NCBI RefSeq assembly: GCF_013185915.1
Contig: NZ_JAAZUH010000004.1
Span: 310,001-374,000, forward strand
DNA: 64,000 nt
Direction of reading: 5' to 3'
Source of the DNA: Stenotrophomonas bentonitica
GTDB lineage: Bacteria; Pseudomonadota; Gammaproteobacteria; Xanthomonadales; Xanthomonadaceae
In this document: positions 1 through 8,247 of the stretch, in pieces
How the letters are laid out: each line of letters starts with the position of its first letter
How positions within the stretch are numbered: the stretch's first letter is position 1
Position numbers and translations under genes: made by a program
The notes under the pieces: model-generated
What the model was told of the DNA's origin: nothing
Seen by the model: the letters and a program-made list of their open reading frames with translations, nothing else
The model's database searches: none

Positions 1-2636
1 ACTACCTGCGCCAGCTGCGCATGGTGGGCGCGCAGTTGAACCGGGTGCCGGCGCACGACTGGTTCGAGGTGCGCGAACAGATGCGCCGGGGCGATGTGGA
101 CGTGGTGATGGGCATGCCCAACGACGCCCATTACCTGGGCGACGACTGGGTGTTCAGCCAACCCTTCATCAGCGTGCCCAACGTGATCGTCACCCCCAAC
201 AACAGCCGCTCGGTGCTGGGCCTGGGCGACCTGGACGGGCGCAGCATCCTGCTTTCGGATCCCGAGCGCCTGCGCGGTTACATCCTGCAGTACGCCCCCA
301 AGGCGCGGATCGTGCCGGCGCGCAGCGTGGACCAGGCATTGTCGCGATTGGCCAACGGGGATGCCGACGCCTATGTCGGTAACCTCGCGATGGTCGACCG
401 GGTGGTGCGCGAGGTATACCCGGCCAAGCTGCATGTGGCGGCGCCGGCCGGTTTCAGCGATCAGCTCTCGCTGGCGGTGAAACGCCAGTACGCGCCGCTG
501 GCCACCACCTTCGACCGCGTGCTGGCCAACATCACCCCACGCGAACAGGCGGCGATCCGTGGCGACTGGCTGCTGGCCGAATACCGCACCGGGCTGGACT
601 GGCGTTCGGTGGCGCGCTGGGCAGTACCGCTGTCGCTGGTGCTGCTCACCGGCATTGTGGTGCATGGGTGGGGCTACTGGCGCCTGCGCCGCGAAGTGAG
701 CATGCGGCGGCGATTGGAACAGCGGCTGGTGGAAGTGACCGACAACCTGCCGGCGATCGTCTACCAGGCACGCCGCGACAGCGACGGCCGGGTCACCTTC
801 CCGTACATCACCGGCGACCTGCAATCGATGTTCGGGGTGAGTACCCAGGAGGTCATTGCCGATGAAACCCGCCTGGCCGACAAGATCGACCCGCGCGACC
901 GCGAGGCGGTGCACGCGGCGCTGATCGAAGCCGCGCGTGACTTCTCCGCACTGGACCTGGAGTTCCGCACCAGTCCGCACGGGGTGGTGCGCTGGGTGCG
1001 CACGCGCGCGCTGCCGTATGCGGCCGCCGACGGCGCGGTGCTGTGGAGCGGGTACTGGGTGGACGTGACCGAAGCGCGCGCACAGGCCGACGCATTGGCG
1101 GCGGCCAAGTCCGATGCCGAACGCGCCACGGCGGCCAAGTCGAATTTCCTGGCCACCATGAGCCACGAGATCCGCACGCCGATGAGCGGGGTGCTGGGCA
1201 TGGTGGAGGCGCTCTCGCACACCGGGCTGGACGGCGAACAGCGGCGCATCATCAGCGTGATCGAAGACTCGGCGCAGATGCTGCGGCAGATCCTGGACGA
1301 CATCCTCGACTATTCGCGCATCGAAGCTGGTGCGCTGCCGCTGGAACCACAGCCTGTGGCGCTGCGCACGTTGCTGGACAACGTGCAGCAGCTGTTGTCG
1401 CCACAGGCCTCCAGCAAAGGCTTGTCGCTGAGCCTGGAGGTCGACCCGGCGGTGGCTCCGCAGCACCTGGGCGACGGCATGCGCCTGCGCCAGATCGTGT
1501 TCAACCTGCTCAGCAATGCGATCAAGTTCACCAACGAAGGGTCGGTCAGCATCGTGCTGTCGGTGGAGCGCGCCGACGACATCGCGCAGACCCTGCGCCT
1601 GGCGGTGATCGACACCGGCATCGGCATTTCAGCGGAGCAGCGCGAGCGGCTGTTCAAGCCGTTCGCGCAGGCCGATGTGGCCATTACCCGTCATTACGGC
1701 GGCACCGGGCTTGGCCTGAGCATCTGCCAGCGGCTGGTGGGGCTGATGCGCGGGAAGCTGGAGATGCAGAGCGAACCGGGCAAGGGCACCCGCGTGGACG
1801 TGGTGGTGAGCCTGCCGCTGGTGCCGGCCGACGCGGTGGCGCGCGATGACCAGCGCGCCGGCGGCGAGGTGGAGCCGCTGCCGGCGGGCCAGGCGCGGCG
1901 GCGCGTGCTGGTGGTGGAAGACCACCCCACCAACCAGGCGCTGATGCGCTGGCGCCTGCAGCAGCTGGGCCTGCAGCACGAGGTGGCGGTGGATGGCGAG
2001 GCGGCGCTGGCGCTGCTGGATGAGGCGCACTTCGACCTGGTGATCACCGATTGCCGCATGCCGGTGATGGACGGCTACACGCTGACCCGGCACATCCGCG
2101 AGCGCGAACGCGGCAGCGGCCAGCGCATGCCGGTGCTGGCGCTGACCGCCAGCGCGCTGGTGGAAGACGTGCAGCGCTGCCGCGAAGCGGGCATGGACGA
2201 CCTGTTGGCCAAGCCAGTGGCGCTGGCGACGTTGCGCCAGGCATTGCGCCGCTGGCTGCCCTCCGACGAAGGCGATGCCGCGCCGGAACCGGAGCTGCCG
2301 CTGGCGGCGGCGGTACCGGCGGCGCCGCCGACGCGTGCGGCGATCGTGCGCCGGTTCGGGTCCGAGCACGTGGCGACGGTGCTGATCGACAGCATGCGCC
2401 AGGCCACGATCGATGACCTGGAGCGTGGCCAGGAAGCGCGCGCGCAGGATGACGTCAATACGGCGGTGGAAGTCCTGCACCGCATCGTCGGCGGGCTCGG
2501 CACGCTGGGTGCCGAGTCGCTGGCCGAGCAGGCGCGCGCGTTGATGCAGCAGATTCCGGAGCAGGGGATTGCGGCGAGCGCCGGGGGGATTGATGCGTTT
2601 GAACGGGCGCTGCAGGAGTATCTGGATAGTCTTTGA
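1..2636 (+). CDS. BvgS/EvgS-like hybrid sensor histidine kinase (5' end cut by window)
   Basis: The reading frame is open from the first bases, so the true start lies upstream; residue numbers here count from the ATG at 21. Residues 1-190 look like a periplasmic solute-binding (SBP_bac_3) sensor domain. A membrane helix lies near 199-222, followed by a PAS domain (about 235-355), a HisKA H-box SHEIRTPM with His382, an HATPase domain (NLLSNAIKF, GTGLGLSI), a receiver domain with phospho-acceptor Asp677 (VITDCRMPVMDG), and a C-terminal Hpt domain with His820 (LHRIVGG). This order is that of unorthodox BvgS-type phosphorelay kinases, which pass phosphate His-Asp-His to a separate response regulator. 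No such regulator is visible, so it may lie upstream. The ligand cannot be told from the sequence. Confidence 0.9.
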   Translation, partial: YLRQLRMVGAQLNRVPAHDWFEVREQMRRGDVDVVMGMPNDAHYLGDDWVFSQPFISVPNVIVTPNNSRSVLGLGDLDGRSILLSDPERLRGYILQYAPKARIVPARSVDQALSRLANGDADAYVGNLAMVDRVVREVYPAKLHVAAPAGFSDQLSLAVKRQYAPLATTFDRVLANITPREQAAIRGDWLLAEYRTGLDWRSVARWAVPLSLVLLTGIVVHGWGYWRLRREVSMRRRLEQRLVEVTDNLPAIVYQARRDSDGRVTFPYITGDLQSMFGVSTQEVIADETRLADKIDPRDREAVHAALIEAARDFSALDLEFRTSPHGVVRWVRTRALPYAAADGAVLWSGYWVDVTEARAQADALAAAKSDAERATAAKSNFLATMSHEIRTPMSGVLGMVEALSHTGLDGEQRRIISVIEDSAQMLRQILDDILDYSRIEAGALPLEPQPVALRTLLDNVQQLLSPQASSKGLSLSLEVDPAVAPQHLGDGMRLRQIVFNLLSNAIKFTNEGSVSIVLSVERADDIAQTLRLAVIDTGIGISAEQRERLFKPFAQADVAITRHYGGTGLGLSICQRLVGLMRGKLEMQSEPGKGTRVDVVVSLPLVPADAVARDDQRAGGEVEPLPAGQARRRVLVVEDHPTNQALMRWRLQQLGLQHEVAVDGEAALALLDEAHFDLVITDCRMPVMDGYTLTRHIRERERGSGQRMPVLALTASALVEDVQRCREAGMDDLLAKPVALATLRQALRRWLPSDEGDAAPEPELPLAAAVPAAPPTRAAIVRRFGSEHVATVLIDSMRQATIDDLERGQEARAQDDVNTAVEVLHRIVGGLGTLGAESLAEQARALMQQIPEQGIAASAGGIDAFERALQEYLDSL

Positions 2637-2665
2637 CACGCCTGGTGCATGACACGCATGGCGCT

Positions 2666-2718
2666 TGACACGCATGGCGTGTCACTACGCGTAGCGGCAC
2701 GCCATGCGTGTCCCACGC
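2666..2718. repeat. SMAG-type REP, inverted pair
   Basis: Two copies of the GTAG + ACACGCCATGCGTGT palindrome lie head to head (CACTAC near 2683-2688 and GTAG at 2691). They sit in the convergent gap between the kinase and the cytochrome gene. The family resemblance to Stenotrophomonas SMAG REPs is from memory. Confidence 0.8.
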
Positions 2719-2727
2719 AATGCGTGA

Positions 2728-3111
2728 TCACCGCTGCTGCGTCAGATACTCGATGACCAACCTGCGCCGCTCCGGATCCACCGTGGAATTCACCATCCGT
2801 GATCCGGGCACCACGGCCGACGGCGACCGCAGGAACGCGTCCAGGGTCTGCTCGGTCCAGACCAGGTCGGCCTTCTGCATCGCCGGCGAATACGGGTAGT
2901 TGCCCACGCTGCCGGCGCGACGCCCGACCACCCCATGCAGGTTCGGCCCGAAACGGTGCACGCCACCGGCATTGACCGTGTGGCAGCCACCGCAGATCGC
3001 GAACGCGCGCTGCAGGTCCTGCTGGTGGCGCTGCTCGGGCGTGGCCGGGGTGCGCGCGCACGCGCCCAGCAGCAGGCAGCACCCCAACAGACCGACCAGC
3101 AGCACCCGCAT
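2728..3111 (-). CDS. Class I cytochrome c lipoprotein
   Basis: A 127-residue protein beginning MRVLLVGLLG with a lipobox (LLGAC), so it is predicted to be lipid-anchored on the periplasmic side. It carries one haem-binding CGGCH motif followed by a typical small monohaem cytochrome c fold (FGPNLHGVVGRRAG, SPAMQ). The frame is open further upstream, but this start is chosen because it gives the signal peptide and lies just 7 bp after the stop of the ETF-ubiquinone oxidoreductase gene, implying one transcript. It probably moves electrons in the periplasm; its partner is unknown. Confidence 0.85.
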   Translation of the reverse strand: MRVLLVGLLGCCLLLGACARTPATPEQRHQQDLQRAFAICGGCHTVNAGGVHRFGPNLHGVVGRRAGSVGNYPYSPAMQKADLVWTEQTLDAFLRSPSAVVPGSRMVNSTVDPERRRLVIEYLTQQR

Positions 3112-3118
3112 CGACGTG

Positions 3119-4795
3119 TTACATCCCCGAGTAGTTCGGGCCGCCGCCACCCTGCGGGGTGACCCACACGATGTTCTGGGTCGGGTCCTTGATGTCGCAG
3201 GTCTTGCAGTGCACGCAGTTCTGCGCGTTGATCTGCAGCTGTTCCTGGCCTTTGCCACCGACGAACTCGTACACCCCGGCCGGGCAGTAACGCGCTTCCG
3301 GGCCGGCGTATTCGGACAGGTTGATCCGCACCGGCACGCTGGCATCCTTCAGCGTGAGGTGCGACGGCTGGTCTTCTTCGTGGTTGGTGCTGCTCAGGAA
3401 CACCGAGCTCAGCCGGTCGAAGGTGAGCACGTTGTCCGGCTTGGGGTAGGCGATCTTCGTGTGCTGCGACGCCGGCTCCAGGCACGCGTGGTCCGGCGTG
3501 CTGTGGCGCAGGGTCCACGGCGGGTTGCGGATGCCCAGCTTGGGCAGCAGCCACTGTTCGATGCCGGTCATCAGGGTCGCGACGTTGCGGCCCTTCTTGA
3601 ACCACTGCTTGAAGTTCTTCGACTGCTTCAGCTCATCGTTCAACCAGCTGCTTTCGAACGCGGCCGGGTAGGCGCTGAGTTCGTCGCGCTGGCGATCTGC
3701 AACCAGCGCATCGAACGCGGCGTCGGCGGCGAGCATGCCGGTCTTGATCGCGGCGTGGCTGCCCTTGATGCGGCTGGCGTTGAGGTAACCGGCTTCGCAG
3801 CCGACCAGCGCGCCGCCCGGGAACACGGTCTTGGGCAGCGACAGCAGGCCACCGGCGGTGATCGCACGTGCGCCGTAGCCGATGCGCTTGCCGCCTTCCA
3901 GGTGCTTGCGGATGGACGGGTGCGTCTTGAAGCGCTGGAACTCCTCGAACGGGCTCATCCACGGGTTGCGGTAGTCCAGCCCGACCACGAAGCCCACTGC
4001 GACCTTGCCGCCGTCGGCGTGGTACAGGAACGAGCCGCCGTAGGTGTCGCTGTCCAGCGGCCAGCCGGCGGTGTGCACCACCAGGCCCGGTTCATGCTTG
4101 GCCGGATCGATCTGCCACAGTTCCTTGATGCCGATGCCGTAGGCCTGCGGGTCCTTGCCGGCGTCCAGCTGGAAGCGGGCGATCAGCTGGCGGCCGAGGT
4201 GGCCGCGCGAGCCTTCGGCGAAGACCGTGTACTTGGCGTGCAGTTCCATGCCGCGTTCGAAATTGGGGCCGTGCGAGCCGTCCTTGCGGATGCCCATGTC
4301 GCCGGTGGCCACGCCCATCACCGCGCCGTTTTCGTCGTACAGCACTTCGGCGGCGGCAAAACCGGGGAAGATCGCCACTTCCAGCGCTTCGGCCTGCTGC
4401 GCCAGCCAGCGGGTGACCTCGCCGAGGCTGATGATGTAGTTGCCTTCGTTGTGGAAGCACTCCGGCAGCAGCGCATGCGGGGTGCTGCGCGCGCCGTCTT
4501 CGGACAGGAACAGGAACTCGTCGCGGGTGACCTTCTGCTTCAGCGGCGCGCCGCGTTCGGCCCAGTCCGGGAACAGTTCGGTCAGCGCACGGGTGTCCAT
4601 GATCGCGCCGGACAGGATGTGGGCGCCGGGTTCGGAGCCCTTTTCCAGCACGCATACCGACAGCTCGCGGCCGGCTTCGATGGCGCGCTGGCGCAGGCGG
4701 ATCGCGGTGGCCAGGCCGGCCGGGCCGGCCCCGACGACAACCACGTCGAACTCCATGGCTTCACGCGGGGGCAGGGCAGTGGTCTCTTCGCTCAT
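3119..4795 (-). CDS. Electron transfer flavoprotein-ubiquinone oxidoreductase (ETF-QO)
   Basis: A 558-residue protein of the usual ETF-QO length. The N-terminus has the FAD dinucleotide motif VVVGAGPAGLATA. The C-terminal 4Fe-4S ferredoxin-like domain has four cysteines: Cys504 (CPAGVYEF) and Cys527/530/533 (NCVHCKTC). The enzyme passes electrons from ETF, which is reduced by acyl-CoA dehydrogenases, to ubiquinone at the inner membrane. The two acyl-CoA dehydrogenases in this window (at 5683 and 43234) are natural suppliers of such electrons. A cytochrome c gene follows in the same direction. ETF subunit genes are not in the window. Confidence 0.95.
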   Translation of the reverse strand: MSEETTALPPREAMEFDVVVVGAGPAGLATAIRLRQRAIEAGRELSVCVLEKGSEPGAHILSGAIMDTRALTELFPDWAERGAPLKQKVTRDEFLFLSEDGARSTPHALLPECFHNEGNYIISLGEVTRWLAQQAEALEVAIFPGFAAAEVLYDENGAVMGVATGDMGIRKDGSHGPNFERGMELHAKYTVFAEGSRGHLGRQLIARFQLDAGKDPQAYGIGIKELWQIDPAKHEPGLVVHTAGWPLDSDTYGGSFLYHADGGKVAVGFVVGLDYRNPWMSPFEEFQRFKTHPSIRKHLEGGKRIGYGARAITAGGLLSLPKTVFPGGALVGCEAGYLNASRIKGSHAAIKTGMLAADAAFDALVADRQRDELSAYPAAFESSWLNDELKQSKNFKQWFKKGRNVATLMTGIEQWLLPKLGIRNPPWTLRHSTPDHACLEPASQHTKIAYPKPDNVLTFDRLSSVFLSSTNHEEDQPSHLTLKDASVPVRINLSEYAGPEARYCPAGVYEFVGGKGQEQLQINAQNCVHCKTCDIKDPTQNIVWVTPQGGGGPNYSGM

Positions 4796-4985
4796 GGTGA
4801 TGCGTAACTCGTGGGTAGTGCCGTCCCGGCCAGAGCCGGCGGCGGTTGCCTGGGAATCGCGCGCGACAGGTCACTGCGCAACTGCTGGATCAGGCCATCA
4901 GGGTACCGGTAGGAGCTGTTTAAGGCGAGATCGCCGACGTTCACGCGCGATGGTGCAACGCAGCATGTTGGCGCAGTCCAGGACC

Positions 4986-5056
4986 GTAGTGCCGGCCGCT
5001 GGCCGGCTCCAGGCGACACCCGGCACCACGAGGAGCCGGCCGGCGGCCGGCACTAC
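4986..5056. repeat. SMAG-type REP, inverted pair
   Basis: GTAGTGCCGGCCGCTGGCC and its inverted copy ending GGCCGGCACTAC form a long hairpin. It lies just past the stop of the GNAT gene in the 257-bp gap upstream of ETF-QO; the rest of that gap shows nothing I can name. Confidence 0.85.
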
Positions 5057-5547
5057 GCGCTGAAGGACGCGTGGTAGGTGACCTCCGCATCCGGCCACTC
5101 GCCCCGCAGCAACCGCGCCTGGAAGTACTCCGCAGGCACCCCGGCCAGACGCAGGCGCGGCTCTGCGTGGAAGCCGAAACGGCCGTAGTACGTGGGGTCG
5201 CCCAATAACACGCACCCGGCCGCGCCCATTGCCTCAAGCGCCTCCATCGCCGCCTGCATCAATGCCGCGCCCACTCCCTGCCCCTGCCTCTCCGGCGCCA
5301 CCGAGATCGGCCCCAGCCCATACCAGCCTTCGCTGCCATCGCTCAGCTGCACCGGTGAAAGCGCCACGTGCCCGACGATGCTGCCCGCGTCTTCCGCCAC
5401 CAGCGACACCGCCAGCGCGCCGGCATCGCGCAGCGCGTCGACGATGTGCTGTTCGGTGTGGCTGCTGTGCGGGGCGTGTTCGAACGCGTCGCGGGTGAGG
5501 GCGTGGATCGCGTTGGCGTCGCCGGGACGCTCGCTGCGGATCTGCAT
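5053..5547 (-). CDS. GNAT family N-acetyltransferase (YhbS-like)
   Basis: A 164-residue protein with the GNAT fold. The acetyl-CoA pyrophosphate loop is visible as PERQGQGVGAAL, and the C-terminal part GDPTYYGRFGF is typical of the YhbS subgroup. A strong Shine-Dalgarno AGGAGG precedes the ATG. The substrate is unknown; YhbS-like enzymes acetylate small molecules or proteins. The stop codon sits inside the REP hairpin at 4986-5056, and another REP pair lies upstream, so the gene is framed by REPs. Confidence 0.85.
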   Translation of the reverse strand: MQIRSERPGDANAIHALTRDAFEHAPHSSHTEQHIVDALRDAGALAVSLVAEDAGSIVGHVALSPVQLSDGSEGWYGLGPISVAPERQGQGVGAALMQAAMEALEAMGAAGCVLLGDPTYYGRFGFHAEPRLRLAGVPAEYFQARLLRGEWPDAEVTYHASFSA

Positions 5548-5573
5548 GTGCAGGCCTCCTGTAAACGTTCATG

Positions 5574-5643
5574 GTAGTGCCGGCCGCTGGCCGGCTCCAC
5601 GTACCGCCGGCAACACCAGGAGCCGGCCAGCGGCCGGCACTAC
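5574..5643. repeat. SMAG-type REP, inverted pair
   Basis: GTAGTGCCGGCCGCTGGCC faces its inverted copy ending GCCGGCACTAC, in the divergent gap between the acetyltransferase and the acyl-CoA dehydrogenase. It is nearly the same sequence as the pair at 4986-5056. Confidence 0.85.
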
Positions 5644-5682
5644 CGGGCTGGTGTCACAATGGGGGCCCTGTTGCCGCCTGCG

Positions 5683-6858
5683 ATGTCGCTGCCCATGGCC
5701 CTCAATCCGTACGATCTGTTCGATGTCCGCTCGCTGCTCAGCGAGGAGGAACGCGCCGTGCAGGCCAGCGTGGCGCGCTTCACCGACGAAAAGGTGCTGC
5801 CGATCATCGGCGACGCCTTCGACCAGGGCCGCTTCCCGGATGAACTGATCCCGGAGATCGCGTCGCTGGGCCTGCTTGGCTCCAGCCTGCCCGAGCAGTA
5901 CGGCGGCGGCGGTTTGAACGCGGTGAGCTACGGCCTGATCTGCCAGGAACTGGAACGCGGCGACTCGGGCCTGCGCAGCTTCGTTTCGGTACAGAGCTCG
6001 CTGTGCATGTACCCCATCTTCGCCTACGGCAGCGAAGAACAGCGCCTGCGCTGGCTGCCGGACATGGCCGCCGGCCGGGTGATCGGCTGCTTCGGCCTGA
6101 CCGAGGCGCACGGCGGTTCGGACCCGGCCGCGATGAAGACGCGCGCGGTGAAGGACGGCGGCGACTGGCTGATCAACGGCAGCAAGATGTGGATCACCAG
6201 TGGCCCGGTGGCCGACATCGCCATCGTCTGGGCGCATACCGAAGACGGTATCCAGGGCTTCGTGCTGGAGAAGGGCATTCCCGGCTTCACCACCCAGGAG
6301 ATCAAGCACAAGATGAGCCTGCGCGCCTCGCTGACCGGCGCGCTGTTCTTCGACAACGTGCGCGTGCCCGAGCGCAACCGCCTGCCGAACGTGCAGGGAC
6401 TGAAGGGGCCGCTGGGCTGCCTCAACCAGGCCCGTTACGGGATCAGCTGGGGGCCGATCGGCGCGGCGGTGGCCTGCCTTGACGAAGCGCTGGGCTATAC
6501 CAAGGAACGCGTGCTGTTCGGGCGCCCGGTGGCGGCCACGCAGAGCGCGCAGATCAAGCTGGCCGACATGGCCCGGCGCATCACCACCGCGCAGCTGCTG
6601 TCGCTGCAGCTGGGGCGGTTGAAGGATGCGGGGCAGCTGCAGCCGCAGCAGGTCAGCCTGGCCAAGTGGAACAACTGCCGGATGGCGATCGACATCGCGC
6701 GCGAGTGCCGGGATCTGCTGGGCGGCGCGGGCATCACCACCGAGCACGTGGCGATCCGGCATGCGTTGAACCTGGAGTCGGTGATCACCTATGAGGGCAC
6801 CGAGACCGTGCACCAGCTGGTGATCGGGCGCGAGCTTACGGGCATCAACGCGTTCTAG
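5683..6858 (+). CDS. gcdH: Glutaryl-CoA dehydrogenase-like acyl-CoA dehydrogenase
   Basis: About 391 residues with the acyl-CoA dehydrogenase fold: a helical N-terminal domain, the FAD/substrate motif GLTEAHGGSDP, and the C-terminal catalytic glutamate in TYEGTETVHQLVIGRELTG. The YEGT-type ending with GITAF-like tail (GINAF) and MALNPYDLF-like start are typical of the glutaryl-CoA dehydrogenase branch, which converts glutaryl-CoA to crotonyl-CoA in lysine/tryptophan breakdown. Three starts are possible (5659, 5683, 5695). 5659 overlaps a -10-like CACAAT, so 5683 is preferred. Specificity for glutaryl-CoA is inferred from the family, not shown. Confidence 0.8.
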   Translation: MSLPMALNPYDLFDVRSLLSEEERAVQASVARFTDEKVLPIIGDAFDQGRFPDELIPEIASLGLLGSSLPEQYGGGGLNAVSYGLICQELERGDSGLRSFVSVQSSLCMYPIFAYGSEEQRLRWLPDMAAGRVIGCFGLTEAHGGSDPAAMKTRAVKDGGDWLINGSKMWITSGPVADIAIVWAHTEDGIQGFVLEKGIPGFTTQEIKHKMSLRASLTGALFFDNVRVPERNRLPNVQGLKGPLGCLNQARYGISWGPIGAAVACLDEALGYTKERVLFGRPVAATQSAQIKLADMARRITTAQLLSLQLGRLKDAGQLQPQQVSLAKWNNCRMAIDIARECRDLLGGAGITTEHVAIRHALNLESVITYEGTETVHQLVIGRELTGINAF

Positions 6859-6862
6859 GCGA

Positions 6863-7342
6863 TCAAGCGCCGCCAACAAACCCGTTCTGTCGCCAGGCCT
6901 CAAACATCACCACGGCCACGGTGTTGGACAAATTCAAACTGCGGTTGTCAGGCTGCATCGGCAACCTCAAGCGCCGCCCGTCGGGCAGCGCGTCCAGCAC
7001 GTCCTGCGGCAGGCCGCGGGTTTCCGGGCCGAACAGGAAGGCGTCGCCGTCTTCGAACTGCTGGGTGTCATAACGCACGCTGCCGCGGGTGCTCAGGGCG
7101 AACAGGCGCTTGGGCGCGATGGCCTGCAGGAAGGTGTCCAGGTCTGGATGCACCTGCAGTCGGGCGTATTCGTGGTAATCCAGCCCGGCGCGCTTGAGCT
7201 GCTTGTCGCTCAGGTCGAAACCGAGCGGCTCGATCAGGTGCAGTCGCGCGCCGGTGTTGGCGCAGAGCCGGATCACATTGCCGGTATTCGGGGGAATTTC
7301 CGGCTGGAACAACACAACATGGAACGTCGGGGTGGCGGTCAT
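6863..7342 (-). CDS. trmL: tRNA (cytidine/uridine-2'-O-)-methyltransferase TrmL
   Basis: A 159-residue SPOUT-fold methyltransferase, the usual length. Motifs are IPPNTGNVIRLCANTG near the N-terminus, LFGPETRGLP in the middle, and the knotted C-terminal SAM site LPMQPDNRSLNLSNTVAV. TrmL methylates the wobble nucleotide of some leucine tRNAs. It converges on the dehydrogenase gene with a 4-bp gap. Six nucleotides before the ATG there is a TAACAT hexamer and no Shine-Dalgarno, so the mRNA may be leaderless. Confidence 0.93.
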   Translation of the reverse strand: MTATPTFHVVLFQPEIPPNTGNVIRLCANTGARLHLIEPLGFDLSDKQLKRAGLDYHEYARLQVHPDLDTFLQAIAPKRLFALSTRGSVRYDTQQFEDGDAFLFGPETRGLPQDVLDALPDGRRLRLPMQPDNRSLNLSNTVAVVMFEAWRQNGFVGGA

Positions 7343-7348
7343 TCGTAC

Positions 7349-7354
7349 ATGTTA
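7349..7354 (-). promoter_or_regulatory. -10 element for leaderless trmL
   Basis: TAACAT on the minus strand ends exactly 6 nt before the trmL ATG, which would place transcription start at or next to the A of the start codon. Confidence 0.5.
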
Positions 7355-7370
7355 CGCCGCCAATCCCCGA

Positions 7371-7841
7371 TTACGGACGGACCAGCACCGAGGCGGTTTC
7401 GACCGCGAAGGCCTGCAGGTCGTTCGGCGACGGACGCACCTGCAGGGTCGGCAGGTTGATGATCACGTCGCGGGCCAGCACGCCGGCGGCAGAAGCCAGG
7501 GCACCCATGTAGTCCGTGCTGCGATCGGCCTGTTCGGCGGCCAGCGCTTCGCGCTGTTCGGCGGTCGGGCGGACTTCAACGGCGGCCAGGGTGGTGACGC
7601 GGCGGCTGTCGGCCAGTTCGGCGCGGTATTCGGCAACCTGGCCGGCGGTCGGACGCACTTCCACCAGCGCCAGGGTCGGGATGCTGCTGGTGCGCTCGAC
7701 TTCGGCCTGGGCCAGCTGGTCGGCGGAGGGACGGACCTGCACGGTCTGCAGGGTGGTGATGGCGGAAGCGGCATGCACGTTCGAAACAAACGCGGAGCCG
7801 GCAGCGAGGGCGATGGCGATTGCGATGGTCTTGGTGTTCAT
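7371..7841 (-). CDS. Secreted protein with repeated T-L-x-x-V-x-V-R-P motif, unknown function
   Basis: I do not recognise a family. The 156-residue product has a clear Sec signal peptide (MNTKTIAIAIALAAGSAF, probable cut after VHA near residue 24). The mature part holds spaced copies of one motif: TLQTVQVRP (30-38), TLALVEVRP (56-64), TLAAVEVRP (84-92), LPTLQVRP (130-137), and ends in SVLVRP. The first three copies are 26-28 residues apart, each followed by a Gln/Glu/Ala-rich helical stretch. There are no cysteines and no catalytic motif. It stands alone between trmL and the M16 protease gene. Confidence 0.7.
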   Translation of the reverse strand: MNTKTIAIAIALAAGSAFVSNVHAASAITTLQTVQVRPSADQLAQAEVERTSSIPTLALVEVRPTAGQVAEYRAELADSRRVTTLAAVEVRPTAEQREALAAEQADRSTDYMGALASAAGVLARDVIINLPTLQVRPSPNDLQAFAVETASVLVRP

Positions 7842-8247
7842 GACGGGGCCTGTTTAGTGTTGGTGAGCAGTGGTGTGGTAGTAAGGTAGTACACCGAATC
7901 TGGGGATGCAAGAACAATTTCAAGATTCCGTGTTTTGTTCAGCGATCAGTCATGTTCCGTTTGATCGCGTCCTTTCCGCACGTAGACCAATGCAGGCATC
8001 GTGCCAACTTTTAATCATTGATTTAAAAGGGTTTTATGGGTGTTCCAGAGTGTCCGCTGTCCGGACACCTGTCCGATCCCGCCCTGGGAAACTGTCCGGA
8101 CAACGGTTCAGCCAGCCGCACACCCCGCCGCCGGGGTACCGGAACGGCGCGGAAAGTTCCCCTGCAAAGGCAATGACTGTTGGCCGATGCCTCAACCCGC
8201 CGTCCCGGGCTAGCATCCCCCTTCACTTTCATGACCAAGGACCCGGA
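7842..8247. promoter_or_regulatory. 406-bp gap with TGTCCGGACA palindromes upstream of the M16 protease gene
   Basis: No gene is supported here. It contains an AT-rich inverted repeat (CTTTTAA at 8008-8014, TTAAAAG at 8023-8029), then a cluster of TGTCCG half-sites: 8051-8056, a full palindrome TGTCCGGACA at 8058-8067, a half-site at 8070-8075, and a second full palindrome at 8093-8102, 35 bp from the first. This looks like an operator region for a dimeric regulator controlling the downstream gene; the regulator is unknown. Confidence 0.45.

Noticed and set aside
4796..5052. A small protein gene on the minus strand between ETF-QO and the acetyltransferase gene.
   Set aside because: The only frames there cross the REP hairpin and show no family motif or ribosome-binding site.
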